Assembly (NCBI GenBank): GCA_947381875.1
Contig: CANCXY010000166.1
Span: 1 to 7,484, forward strand
Length of the DNA stretch: 7,484 nt
Direction: 5' to 3'
DNA from: an uncultured Clostridia bacterium
GTDB lineage: Bacteria; Bacillota; Clostridia; Oscillospirales; Ruminococcaceae
The notes beneath the pieces were generated by a model. That model ran no database searches and was not told where the DNA came from. It worked only from the letters and a program-made list of their open reading frames with translations. Below, one piece after another: positions 1 to 5,871 of this stretch (the stretch's first letter is position 1; every line of letters starts with the position of its first letter). The position numbers and the translations under genes are program-made.

Positions 1-49
1 GGCGGAGTCCAGAGGCGGAGCCTCTGGGCAGGTTTGGGCGGCAGCCCAA
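1..49 (+). repeat. Modular intergenic hairpin repeat, copy 1 (modules B and C), cut by the window edge
   Basis: Two adjacent stem-loops. Module B is CCAGAGGC (9-16), loop GGA, GCCTCTGG (20-27), a perfect 8-bp stem. Module C is TTGGGC (34-39), loop GGCA, GCCCAA (44-49), a perfect 6-bp stem. Bases 1-30 are almost identical to 3925-3954, and module C recurs inverted at 1396-1411, so this is a dispersed element and not a private terminator. It lies just upstream of the aspS ribosome binding site. A further module (A, see 3903-3926) may lie left of the window. Confidence 0.8.
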
Positions 50-50
50 C

Positions 51-58
51 AGGAAAGG
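51..58 (+). promoter_or_regulatory. Ribosome binding site deciding the aspS start
   Basis: AGGAAAGG lies 11 bases before ATG 70. The frame is open further left to TTG 34, but that TTG sits inside the stem of hairpin module C and has no ribosome binding site of its own. GTG 61 is only 2 bases from this site. ATG 70 is therefore the best start, although the 11-base spacing is slightly long. Confidence 0.5.
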
Positions 59-69
59 CGGTGCAGGGT

Positions 70-1389
70 ATGGAAATACGGGGCGATGAGCTGCGGCACA
101 CGTTGTCGCCGGAGGAGCTGCGGGAGGCCGCGGGCCAGGAAGTGACGGTGCAGGGGTGTGTGCATAATATCCGCGCGTTGGGCGGCGTGGCGTTTGTGGT
201 GCTGCGCACGGGGCGGTATCTGGTTCAGTGCGTGTATGATAAAGCGGAGTGTCCGGGCGCGGGGCTGGATACGCTTGACGCGGGCTGTTATGTGCGTGTG
301 ACGGGCCTGGCGCGCGTGGAGGAACGCGCGGAAAATGGCGTGGAGGTGCTGCTCCATGATTTCGCGGTCCTCTCCCGACCCGCCGCGCCGCTCCCGCTGA
401 ACCTCGCCGACCCCGCGCTCAAGGCCGCGCTGGGGACAAAGTTAGCGTACCGGACGGCGGCGCTGCGGCATCCGAGGGAACGGGCCGTGTTCCGCATCCA
501 GGCGGCGCTGGCGCGCGGGTTCCGGGAATTTTTGACGGAGCAGGGGTTTGTGGAGATCCACACGCCTAAGATTACCGGCGCGGGCGCGGAGGGCGGCGCG
601 GATGTGTTTGAGCTGTCCTATTTTGATATGCCTGCTACGCTGGCCCAAAGCCCGCAGCTCTATAAACAGATGTGCGTGGCGTTTTTCGACCGCGTGTTCG
701 AGGTGGGGGCCGTCTACCGCGCCGAGCTGCACAACACCAGCCGCCACCTGAACGAGTACACGGGGCTGGATTTGGAGATGGGCGGCATTGCGGATATGCG
801 GGAGATCATGGAGATGGAGACGGCGGCCCTGCGCGCCATGATGCGGTGCGTGCGCGAGACGTGCGCGCCGGAGGTGGCGCTGCTGAATGTGGAGGTTCCG
901 GAGATTGGGGCGATCCCCTGTGTCCGTTTCGCCGACGCCCTCGAACTTCTGCGAGCGCGGGGCGGCGGCAAAAACCGCAACGACCTCACCCCGGACGATG
1001 AGGTGATGCTCTGCGACTATTACCGGGAGTGCGGGGAGGGCGATTTCGTTTTCGTCACGCATTTCCCCACCGCCAAACGTCCGTTCTATGTGATGGAGGA
1101 CCCCGAAAACCCCAAAGAGACGCTCAGTTTCGATCTGCTGTTCCGGGGCCTCGAGGTCACGACCGGCGGCCAGCGCATCCATGATTACGACGCCCAAATA
1201 GCCAAAATGGCCGCCCGCAATATGGACCCCGCCCGCTTTGCCCATTACCTCTCCGCCCATAAGGGCGGACTGCCGCCGCACGGCGGCCTCGGCATCGGGC
1301 TGGAACGCCTCACCATGAAGCTCTGCGGGCTTTCCAACATCCGGGAGGCCAGCCTGTTCCCGCGCGATATTACGCATCTGGAACCATAA
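70..1389 (+). CDS. aspS: Aspartyl-tRNA synthetase, archaeal/nondiscriminating type (aspartate--tRNA(Asp/Asn) ligase)
   Basis: Class II aminoacyl-tRNA synthetase of 439 aa that charges tRNA with aspartate in the cytoplasm. An OB-fold anticodon-binding domain (about 22-105) is followed by the catalytic domain. Motif 1 is around GFVEIHTPKIT (159-169). The stretch GAEGGADVFEL and LAQSPQLYKQ (192-201) is typical of the short archaeal-type AspRS and not of AsnRS or the long bacterial AspRS with a GAD insertion. Motif 2 contains YRAELHNTSRHLNEY (216-230), and motif 3 contains HGGLGIGLERL (404-414). From memory, H32 aligns with the position (W26 in Thermococcus AspRS) where His marks enzymes that also make Asp-tRNA(Asn) for GatCAB amidation. 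The second marker position appears to be E88, not Pro, so relaxed specificity is inferred. Bacteria with this enzyme often also carry a canonical AspRS. It stands alone here, followed by a hairpin-rich gap. Confidence 0.93.
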   Translation: MEIRGDELRHTLSPEELREAAGQEVTVQGCVHNIRALGGVAFVVLRTGRYLVQCVYDKAECPGAGLDTLDAGCYVRVTGLARVEERAENGVEVLLHDFAVLSRPAAPLPLNLADPALKAALGTKLAYRTAALRHPRERAVFRIQAALARGFREFLTEQGFVEIHTPKITGAGAEGGADVFELSYFDMPATLAQSPQLYKQMCVAFFDRVFEVGAVYRAELHNTSRHLNEYTGLDLEMGGIADMREIMEMETAALRAMMRCVRETCAPEVALLNVEVPEIGAIPCVRFADALELLRARGGGKNRNDLTPDDEVMLCDYYRECGEGDFVFVTHFPTAKRPFYVMEDPENPKETLSFDLLFRGLEVTTGGQRIHDYDAQIAKMAARNMDPARFAHYLSAHKGGLPPHGGLGIGLERLTMKLCGLSNIREASLFPRDITHLEP

Positions 1390-1390
1390 A

Positions 1391-1440
1391 CGCTGCCGGG
1401 CTGCCGCCCGGACCTGCCCAAAGGGCGCTGCCCTTTGGAA
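1391..1440 (-). repeat. Modular hairpin repeat, copy 2 (modules A and C, inverted, B absent)
   Basis: Read on the minus strand this contains GGATTCC plus module A (CCAAAGGGC 1418-1426, loop GCT, GCCCTTTGG 1430-1438; 9-bp perfect stem), the linker GCAGGT, then module C (CCGGGC 1396-1401, loop TGCC, GCCCGG 1406-1411; 6-bp stem). The flank GATTCC and the linker GGGCAG match copies at 1-49 and 3899-3954, but module B is missing. It begins two bases after the aspS stop, so it may also act in 3' end formation of that transcript, although no T-run follows the stems directly. Confidence 0.75.
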
Positions 1441-1446
1441 TCCTGC

Positions 1447-1515
1447 GGCCTTTGGAAAAGGCCGGCGAAACTTTTGATTGCGGCAATACTGGCGTATTGC
1501 CGCAGGAGGTTTTTT
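1447..1515 (+). terminator. Two further stem-loops downstream of aspS, the second followed by a T run
   Basis: The first stem is GGCCTTT (1447-1453), loop GGA, AAAGGCC (1457-1463), followed after nine bases by TTTT. The second is GCGGCAATAC (1480-1489), loop TGGC, GTATTGCCGC (1494-1503), a perfect 10-bp stem followed by AGGAGG and six T (1510-1515). The T run is displaced six bases from the stem, unlike a textbook intrinsic terminator, so termination of aspS here is plausible but not certain. The whole stretch may belong to the repeat family seen at 1391-1440. Confidence 0.45.
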
Positions 1516-1528
1516 CGGGTGGATTGTA

Positions 1529-1578
1529 CAGCGGCGCTTTGCCCCCCGGCGGCGGGTGGGGAAAGCGCCGCTGGTTTT
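1529..1578 (+). terminator. Long GC-rich stem-loop with T tract between aspS and ade
   Basis: CAGCGGCGCTTT (1529-1540) pairs perfectly with AAAGCGCCGCTG (1562-1573). The stem continues inward, past a bulged G1541, as CCCC (1542-1545) with GGGG (1558-1561). GTTTT follows at 1574-1578. A 16-bp stem with a short T tract is the best terminator candidate in this gap. It isolates aspS from the ade promoter at 1595. The T tract is short, so efficiency is uncertain. Confidence 0.55.
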
Positions 1579-1594
1579 GTATGGGATAGACGGC

Positions 1595-1623
1595 TTGCAA
1601 TAAGAACGGATTTCCTGTATGAT
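1595..1623 (+). promoter_or_regulatory. Sigma-A type promoter for ade
   Basis: TTGCAA (1595-1600) is a 4/6 match to the -35 box and TATGAT (1618-1623) a 5/6 match to the -10 box, with an ideal 17-base spacer. It lies directly after the terminator-like hairpin. The predicted transcript starts near 1630 and gives a leader of about 50 bases. I see no purine-riboswitch core in that leader. The leader ends in a strong purine-rich site, AGAGGAAAGGAAGG (1661-1674), 7 bases before the ade ATG. Confidence 0.7.
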
Positions 1624-1681
1624 AGTAAGCAGAAATGGATAGGAATGGTACTATGCTTTAAGAGGAAAGGAAGGTGTACCC

Positions 1682-3379
1682 ATGCCAGTCACCAAACGCG
1701 TGATCGACGCCGCGGCGGGCCGTATCCCCGCCGATCTGGTGTTTAAGAATGTCAATGTCATCAACGTATTTTCCGAGGAGGTCTGCCCCGCCGATGTCGC
1801 CGTTATAGAGGGCGTTATCGCGGGCGTCGGCAGCTACAGCGGCAAAAAGGAGATAGACTGCACCGACAAATTCCTCTGCCCTGGCTTCATCGACGCGCAT
1901 GTGCATATAGAATCCAGCCTCGCCGCCCCGTTCGAGTTCGCGCGCGCCGTCACCGCCAGCGGCACCACCACCGTCATTGCCGACCCGCACGAGATCGTCA
2001 ACGTGTGCGGTGCGCGCGCCGTGGAATATCTGCTCTCCGCCACGGACGGCCTGCCGCTGAATGTCTATCTCATGCTGCCCTCCAGCGTGCCCGCCACGCC
2101 GTTTGAGACGAACGGGGCGGATTTTACCGCCGCCGATATGGCCCCGTTCCTGCCCCATCCGCGCGTGCTGGGCCTGGGCGAGGTGATGTGTTACCCGGCT
2201 GTCACAGCGGGTGACAGCGTTGTATTGGAGAAGTTATCGCAGACATGGCGGGCCGGCAAACGCGCCGACGGCCACGCGCCCGGCCTTACAGGCGGCGCGT
2301 TGCAGGCTTACGCCGCCGCGGGCATCACCACGGAACATGAATGCACCACCTTCGCCGAGGCCGCCGAAAAGCTGCGGGCGGGCTTCGCCGTGCTTGTGCG
2401 CGAGGGCAGCGCGGCCAAAAACCTCTCCGTCCTCGTGAACGGCCTGCTGGACAGCGATCTGCCCACCGACCGTTTCCTGTTCTGTACCGACGACAAGCAT
2501 CTGGACGATATCGCGCGTGAGGGCCATATCCGCTGGAATATCCGGCAGGCCATCCGTTTGGGGATGAAGCCCATCGCCGCTATCCGCATGGCGACCTGGA
2601 ACGCTGCCCGTGAATACGGTCTGCGGGACGTGGGGGCCGTCGCGCCGGGCTTCCGCGCCGATCTTGTCCTGCTCGACAGCCTGAAACAGATAACCGTCCG
2701 GGAAGTATACAAGGACGGCGTACCTGTTGCTGAGCGCTTTCGCGGCCTTTCCGCCGCGCCCGTGCCGCCGGAACTGCTCGGCTCTGTGCGCTTTGCCCCC
2801 ATCACGCCCGACCGCCTGGCCCTGCCGGTATCCGGCCCCGCGCATGTGATCGAAATGGTGCCGTACCAGATCGCCACGCGCCACCTGATTGAAGAAGTAC
2901 CCACAGAAAATGGCCTGTTCCGGCCAAACGCCGTTTATACAAAACTGTGCGTGATAGAGCGCCACGGCAAAAACGGCAATATCGCGGTTTGTCCGCTGAA
3001 AGGCTATGGCATCACAGGCGGGGCCATTGCCACCAGCGTCGCGCATGACAGCCATAACGTAATCGCGGCGGGCGACAACGACGCCGATATCGTGCTTGCG
3101 GTCAACCACCTGCGCGCCATTGGCGGCGGCTATGTGCTGGCGGCGGGCGGCAGGATCGAGGGCGCGGTGCCCCTGCGCGTCGGCGGCCTGATGAGCGATG
3201 CGCCCTGGGAGGCCGTCCGCGACGAGGCGGGCGCAATCCTCGAAAAGGCCAAAGCAATGGGCATTCCCTATCCCATTGACCCGTTTACAAGCCTTTCTTT
3301 CCTGGCGCTGCCCGTTATTCCCGAACTGCGCTTGACCGACCAGGGCTTGTTCGATGTGGTAAAATTTGCGCCAGTGTAA
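1682..3379 (+). CDS. ade: Adenine deaminase
   Basis: Metal-dependent amidohydrolase of 565 aa that converts adenine to hypoxanthine and ammonia in purine salvage, in the cytoplasm. The N-terminal beta-sandwich (1-65) leads into a TIM barrel. Visible motifs are PGFIDAHVHIESS (67-79; metal-binding H73/H75), ADPHEIVNVCG (100-110), LGEVM (165-169), DGHAPG (196-201), ITTEHE (215-220) and FCTDDKH (267-273). PGFRADLVLLD (322-332) is the usual return to the sandwich. The C-terminal adenine-deaminase domain includes GGAIATSVAHDSHN and the end block around IDPFTSLSFLALPVIPELRLTD. Length is close to the family norm (about 570-600). The start ATG 1682 follows a strong ribosome binding site and its own promoter. 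No truncation or missing motif is seen. Confidence 0.96.
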   Translation: MPVTKRVIDAAAGRIPADLVFKNVNVINVFSEEVCPADVAVIEGVIAGVGSYSGKKEIDCTDKFLCPGFIDAHVHIESSLAAPFEFARAVTASGTTTVIADPHEIVNVCGARAVEYLLSATDGLPLNVYLMLPSSVPATPFETNGADFTAADMAPFLPHPRVLGLGEVMCYPAVTAGDSVVLEKLSQTWRAGKRADGHAPGLTGGALQAYAAAGITTEHECTTFAEAAEKLRAGFAVLVREGSAAKNLSVLVNGLLDSDLPTDRFLFCTDDKHLDDIAREGHIRWNIRQAIRLGMKPIAAIRMATWNAAREYGLRDVGAVAPGFRADLVLLDSLKQITVREVYKDGVPVAERFRGLSAAPVPPELLGSVRFAPITPDRLALPVSGPAHVIEMVPYQIATRHLIEEVPTENGLFRPNAVYTKLCVIERHGKNGNIAVCPLKGYGITGGAIATSVAHDSHNVIAAGDNDADIVLAVNHLRAIGGGYVLAAGGRIEGAVPLRVGGLMSDAPWEAVRDEAGAILEKAKAMGIPYPIDPFTSLSFLALPVIPELRLTDQGLFDVVKFAPV

Positions 3380-3382
3380 AAG

Positions 3383-3401
3383 CCCCGCCATTCAGGTGGG
3401 G
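3383..3401. other. Small hairpin after ade
   Basis: CCCCGCC (3383-3389) can pair with GGTGGGG (3395-3401), including one G-U pair, around the loop ATTCA. It starts three bases after the ade stop. On the + strand no T run follows directly. On the minus strand the stem is followed by CTTTTA, so if it is an intrinsic terminator it is better oriented for minus-strand transcription. It could also simply protect the 3' end of the ade mRNA. Confidence 0.35.
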
Positions 3402-3438
3402 GAACAACGCTGGTTTTCAGTCTGCGCTGACGATATGC

Positions 3439-3446
3439 GGGGAGGA
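3439..3446 (+). promoter_or_regulatory. Ribosome binding site of the ElaA-like gene
   Basis: GGGGAGGA lies before two in-frame ATGs. ATG 3447 follows it with no usable spacing, while ATG 3459 is 12 bases away. The second gives the N terminus expected for ElaA-type proteins (MTWQ...), so 3459 is chosen although its spacing is longer than ideal. A longer in-frame extension back into the end of ade is unlikely. Confidence 0.5.
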
Positions 3447-3458
3447 ATGGAAAGAAAA

Positions 3459-3893
3459 ATGACATGGCAAGCAAAACAGTTTGAGAATCTGAGCGCGGCG
3501 GAGGTATACGAGATTTTGAAAGCACGCGCGCGGGTGTTTTTGATGGAGCAGAAAATCATCTGTCTGGATATGGACGATATAGATTACAACAGCCTGCACT
3601 GTATGTGCATGGAACACGGCGCGGTGTGCGCGTATCTGCGCGCGTTTTACGAGGATGAACACACCGTGCTGATTGGCCGTGTACTGACGACTACACACGG
3701 GACGGGCCTCGGCAGGCAGTTGATGGAATACAGCATGGACGCCATCGCCGAAATAATGCCCTGCGAAACCTTGCGTGTCCACGCGCAGAAGCACGCGGTG
3801 GGTTATTATGAGAAATTCGGCTTTGTGCCTGTTTCAGGCGATTTTATAGAAGAAGGCGTTGTGCATGTGATGATGGAACGTCCTATGGGATAA
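3459..3893 (+). CDS. ElaA-like GNAT family N-acetyltransferase
   Basis: Small cytoplasmic acyl-CoA-dependent acetyltransferase of 144 aa, substrate unknown. Family features follow ElaA of E. coli as I recall it. The N terminus has RARVFLMEQ (24-31, ending just before the usual acidic stretch) and the acidic stretch DMDDID (37-42). LIGRV (71-75) is followed by the acetyl-CoA pyrophosphate loop HGTGLGRQLM (80-89). The C-terminal block LRVHAQKHAVGYYEKFGF (105-122) and the ending around EEGVVHVMMERP (131-142) match the family. E. coli ElaA is about 153 aa, so length fits. The gene starts 79 bases after ade; I see no clear promoter between them, so it may be co-transcribed with ade. A hairpin repeat lies right after its stop. 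The family call is firm; the specific function is not known. Confidence 0.85.
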   Translation: MTWQAKQFENLSAAEVYEILKARARVFLMEQKIICLDMDDIDYNSLHCMCMEHGAVCAYLRAFYEDEHTVLIGRVLTTTHGTGLGRQLMEYSMDAIAEIMPCETLRVHAQKHAVGYYEKFGFVPVSGDFIEEGVVHVMMERPMG

Positions 3894-3896
3894 GAT

Positions 3897-3959
3897 GGGA
3901 TTCCAAAGGGGGATTGCCCCCTTTGGCGGAGTCCAGAGGCAGAGCCTCTGGGCAGTTTT
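3897..3959 (+). repeat. Modular hairpin repeat, copy 3 (modules A and B), also a possible terminator
   Basis: Module A is CCAAAGGGGG (3903-3912), loop ATTG, CCCCCTTTGG (3917-3926), a perfect 10-bp stem. Module B is CCAGAGGC (3933-3940), loop AGA, GCCTCTGG (3944-3951), a perfect 8-bp stem. GCAGTTTT follows at 3952-3959, so module B with TTTT may terminate the upstream transcript. The stretch from GGCGGAGT to GGGCAG repeats bases 1-30 with a single difference in the loop. Module C, present in copies 1 and 2, is absent here. The left end is three bases beyond the stop of the ElaA-like gene. Confidence 0.8.
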
Positions 3960-3974
3960 AAGCAGTCGTGAGAA

Positions 3975-4004
3975 TTGACAAACCCGCGCCCCATGTAGTA
4001 TAAT
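3975..4004 (+). promoter_or_regulatory. Consensus sigma-A promoter for the CBS-protein operon
   Basis: TTGACA (3975-3980) and TATAAT (3999-4004) match both consensus hexamers exactly, with an 18-base spacer. Transcription should start near 4011, giving a 5' UTR of roughly 70 bases before ATG 4084. It is the strongest-looking promoter in the window and sits immediately after the repeat/terminator at 3897-3959. Confidence 0.85.
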
Positions 4005-4024
4005 CACTCTAAGTTATTCCAAAA

Positions 4025-4047
4025 CCTGTGCCGCTGTATGGCGCAGG
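4025..4047 (+). other. 5' UTR hairpin of the CBS-protein operon
   Basis: CCTGTGCC (4025-4032) can pair with GGCGCAGG (4040-4047), 8 bp with one G-U pair, around a 7-base loop. It lies inside the predicted leader, about 20 bases before the ribosome binding site GGGGGA (4067-4072). No T run follows, and I do not recognise a known riboswitch (no M-box-like architecture), so a role in mRNA stability or translation is only a guess. Confidence 0.4.
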
Positions 4048-4083
4048 CATCATTTTCATCATTAAAGGGGGACATTCTTTCTC

Positions 4084-5286
4084 ATGGACCCGGATGGCCA
4101 TTGTACTCTTACTGCCGCCGTTGCGGCGGCGCTCGCACTCGCGGCGGCTTTCCGCGCAGGCAGCGTGTACGCACACGAGCCGGAACACGCGCGCGGCGGT
4201 GTGTTAGGCGTTTCCGACCGCGTGGTCGGCCTGTGCGCCGCGTTCGTTTTTGCCAGCGGCGTTTTCGTCTACGCGCTGGCTGTCTACGCCGGGCTGTGGA
4301 CAGCGCTCTGGCTGGCGCTGCTCTTTATGCTGGCGGCGGCGCTCTACAGCCTCGGCAAGGTGCGCGGACGCGCGAAGGAAAACGAGGGCCTCACGCTGGC
4401 GTCGGTGCCCGGCTTTGTGCTGGCCGCGCCCGCAAAGCTGCTGTTCCGCGCGCTGGGCATCACCGCGCAGCCTGCCGTCACGGAAGAAGACGTGCTTTCC
4501 ATCGTGGACGACGTGGAGGAACAGGACCTGATTGACGAAAGCCAGCGCCGCATGATCGCCAACATCTTCGAGCTGGACGACGTGACGGCGGGCGACGTGA
4601 TGACCCACCGCACCGAGGTCGTCGGCGTACCGGAAACGTCTATTGCGGTCGACGCCGTGCATCTGGCGCTGGAACATGGCGTCTCGCGGCTGCCGGTCTA
4701 CCGCCGGTCGCTGGATGAGATTGTGGGCATCCTCTATGTGAAGGACCTGTTCACGCTGTGGGACGAGCCGGAGAAAATGCGCGCGCCCGTCACAAAGTAC
4801 ATGCGCAAGGCGATGTTTGTGCCGGAATCGTGCCGCGCGCGGGAGCTGCTGGTCGATTTCAAGCGCAAGCATACGCAGATTGCCGTCGTCGTGGATGAAT
4901 ACGGCGGCACCAGCGGCGTCGCGACGATGGAGGACGTGCTGGAGGAGATTGTCGGCAATATCCAGGATGAATTCGACAGCGAGGACGAGGACCTGCTGCC
5001 CACCGACGGCGGCTATATCGCCGCGGGCAGCGCGGATTTGGAACGGATCTTTGAGGCGTTCGGCATGGAACCGCCCGATGTGGACGAGGACGGCGAGGCC
5101 GATTTTGACTCCGTCGGCGGCCTGATTGTCGACCGTTTAGGCCGTCTGCCCGGCAAAGGCGAGCATGTGGAGATCGAATACGGCGGCCTGGTGTTCACCG
5201 TACTGGAGGCGCTGGAACGGCGCGTGGGCCGGGTCCGGTGCGTGCGCGCGCCGCATACAGACGAAGAAGAAAGGGAGGAAGCATAG
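4084..5286 (+). CDS. Membrane protein with CBS pair and CorC_HlyC domain (hemolysin/CorC/CNNM family, atypical membrane domain)
   Basis: A 400-aa membrane protein of the family linked to magnesium or other cation efflux; older annotations say hemolysin, which is not supported as a toxin function. Hydrophobic segments lie at about 7-23, 47-69 and 70-90. A CBS pair follows: first CBS about 168-225, around DVMTHRTEVVGV (171-182), and second about 236-292, with the nucleotide-binding stretch DEYGGTSGVATMEDVLEEIVG at 271-291. The C-terminal CorC_HlyC domain (about 305-388) contains DFDSVGGLIVDRLGRLPGKGE. The membrane region is short and lacks both the usual AFFxGAE-type first-helix motif and the conserved Pro-Lys after the third helix (here GKVRGR, 91-96). 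ATG 4084 follows GGGGGA by 11 bases and has its own consensus promoter. It heads an operon with the Nudix gene. Confidence 0.85.
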   Translation: MDPDGHCTLTAAVAAALALAAAFRAGSVYAHEPEHARGGVLGVSDRVVGLCAAFVFASGVFVYALAVYAGLWTALWLALLFMLAAALYSLGKVRGRAKENEGLTLASVPGFVLAAPAKLLFRALGITAQPAVTEEDVLSIVDDVEEQDLIDESQRRMIANIFELDDVTAGDVMTHRTEVVGVPETSIAVDAVHLALEHGVSRLPVYRRSLDEIVGILYVKDLFTLWDEPEKMRAPVTKYMRKAMFVPESCRARELLVDFKRKHTQIAVVVDEYGGTSGVATMEDVLEEIVGNIQDEFDSEDEDLLPTDGGYIAAGSADLERIFEAFGMEPPDVDEDGEADFDSVGGLIVDRLGRLPGKGEHVEIEYGGLVFTVLEALERRVGRVRCVRAPHTDEEEREEA

Positions 5287-5288
5287 CC

Positions 5289-5834
5289 ATGCCCCATTTT
5301 GAAAAACAGCTTTCGAGTGAAACGAAGTTTGAAGGGCGCGTCATCACGGTGACGCTGGACCGCGTTGAGCTGGAGAACGGTGATACCAGCATGCGCGAGG
5401 TGGTGCATCACCACGGCGGCGCGGGTATTGCCGCGCTCACGGATGAAGGGGAAATCTATCTGGTGCGTCAGTACCGCTATGCGCTGGACCGCGAGCTGAT
5501 CGAGATACCCGCAGGGAAACTGGAAAAGGACGAGGACCCCTTTGTCGCCGCCAAACGCGAGTTGGGCGAGGAGGCGGGCCTCGCGGCGAAAACCTGGCGC
5601 GACCTGGGCTATATCATCCCCACCTGCGGATATTGCAGCGAAATTATATACATCTACGCCGCGAAGGACCTTGCGCCCGTCGGCCAGCACCTGGACCCCG
5701 ATGAATTTCTCTCTGTGTTCACCATGCCGCTGGATGAGGCGGCGCAGCGCATACTTGCGGGGGAGATTACCGACAGCAAGACGGTGGCCGCGATCCTGAA
5801 ACTGAAAGCCCTGCGGGACGCGGGGGAGTTTTGA
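5289..5834 (+). CDS. Nudix hydrolase, ADP-ribose pyrophosphatase-like
   Basis: A 181-aa Nudix protein that probably hydrolyses ADP-ribose or a related nucleoside diphosphate sugar to AMP and a sugar phosphate, in the cytoplasm. The Nudix box is complete at 76-98: G76, E82, then REL (90-92), GEEAGL (93-98). Upstream the ADPRase-type features VRQYRYALDRELIEIPAGK (59-77) are present. The N-terminal beta strands FEGRVITVTLDRVELENG (14-31) resemble B. subtilis NudF, which has about 185 aa. ATG 5289 starts 2 bases after the stop of the CBS gene, and GGGAGG (5273-5278) lies inside that gene 10 bases before it, so translation is probably coupled. Family assignment is firm; the exact substrate is inferred. 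Confidence 0.93.
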   Translation: MPHFEKQLSSETKFEGRVITVTLDRVELENGDTSMREVVHHHGGAGIAALTDEGEIYLVRQYRYALDRELIEIPAGKLEKDEDPFVAAKRELGEEAGLAAKTWRDLGYIIPTCGYCSEIIYIYAAKDLAPVGQHLDPDEFLSVFTMPLDEAAQRILAGEITDSKTVAAILKLKALRDAGEF

Positions 5835-5871
5835 GGAGATGGTTTTAAGCCAACAGAAGGAGTAAAAACAC

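Noticed and set aside
34..69. TTG 34 as the aspS start, adding 12 residues
   Set aside because: The TTG lies inside a repeat hairpin stem with no ribosome binding site, and the added residues translate repeat sequence. ATG 70 has AGGAAAGG upstream.
442..1377. Long minus-strand open frame opposite aspS
   Set aside because: It is a GC-rich shadow: the + strand encodes a complete class II synthetase, and the minus-strand translation has no recognisable domain.
1624..1681. Purine riboswitch in the ade leader
   Set aside because: Adenine-related genes can carry one, but the leader is only about 50 bases and shows neither the three-way-junction stems nor conserved core bases.
1519..1746. A gene starting at GTG 1519 behind the AGGAGG at 1504-1509
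   Set aside because: It would run through the terminator-like stem and the ade promoter into the start of ade in another frame, and its translation looks random.
2234..3391. Long minus-strand open frame opposite ade
   Set aside because: Shadow of adenine deaminase, whose motifs are intact on the + strand.
3366..3458. Upstream in-frame starts for the ElaA-like protein, overlapping the end of ade
   Set aside because: They give an N-terminal extension not expected in ElaA-type proteins, and ATG 3447 directly abuts the ribosome binding site.
5839..5865. Eight-codon ORF between the Nudix and methyltransferase genes
   Set aside because: Very short, and its end is simply the ribosome binding site of the methyltransferase; nothing points to translation.
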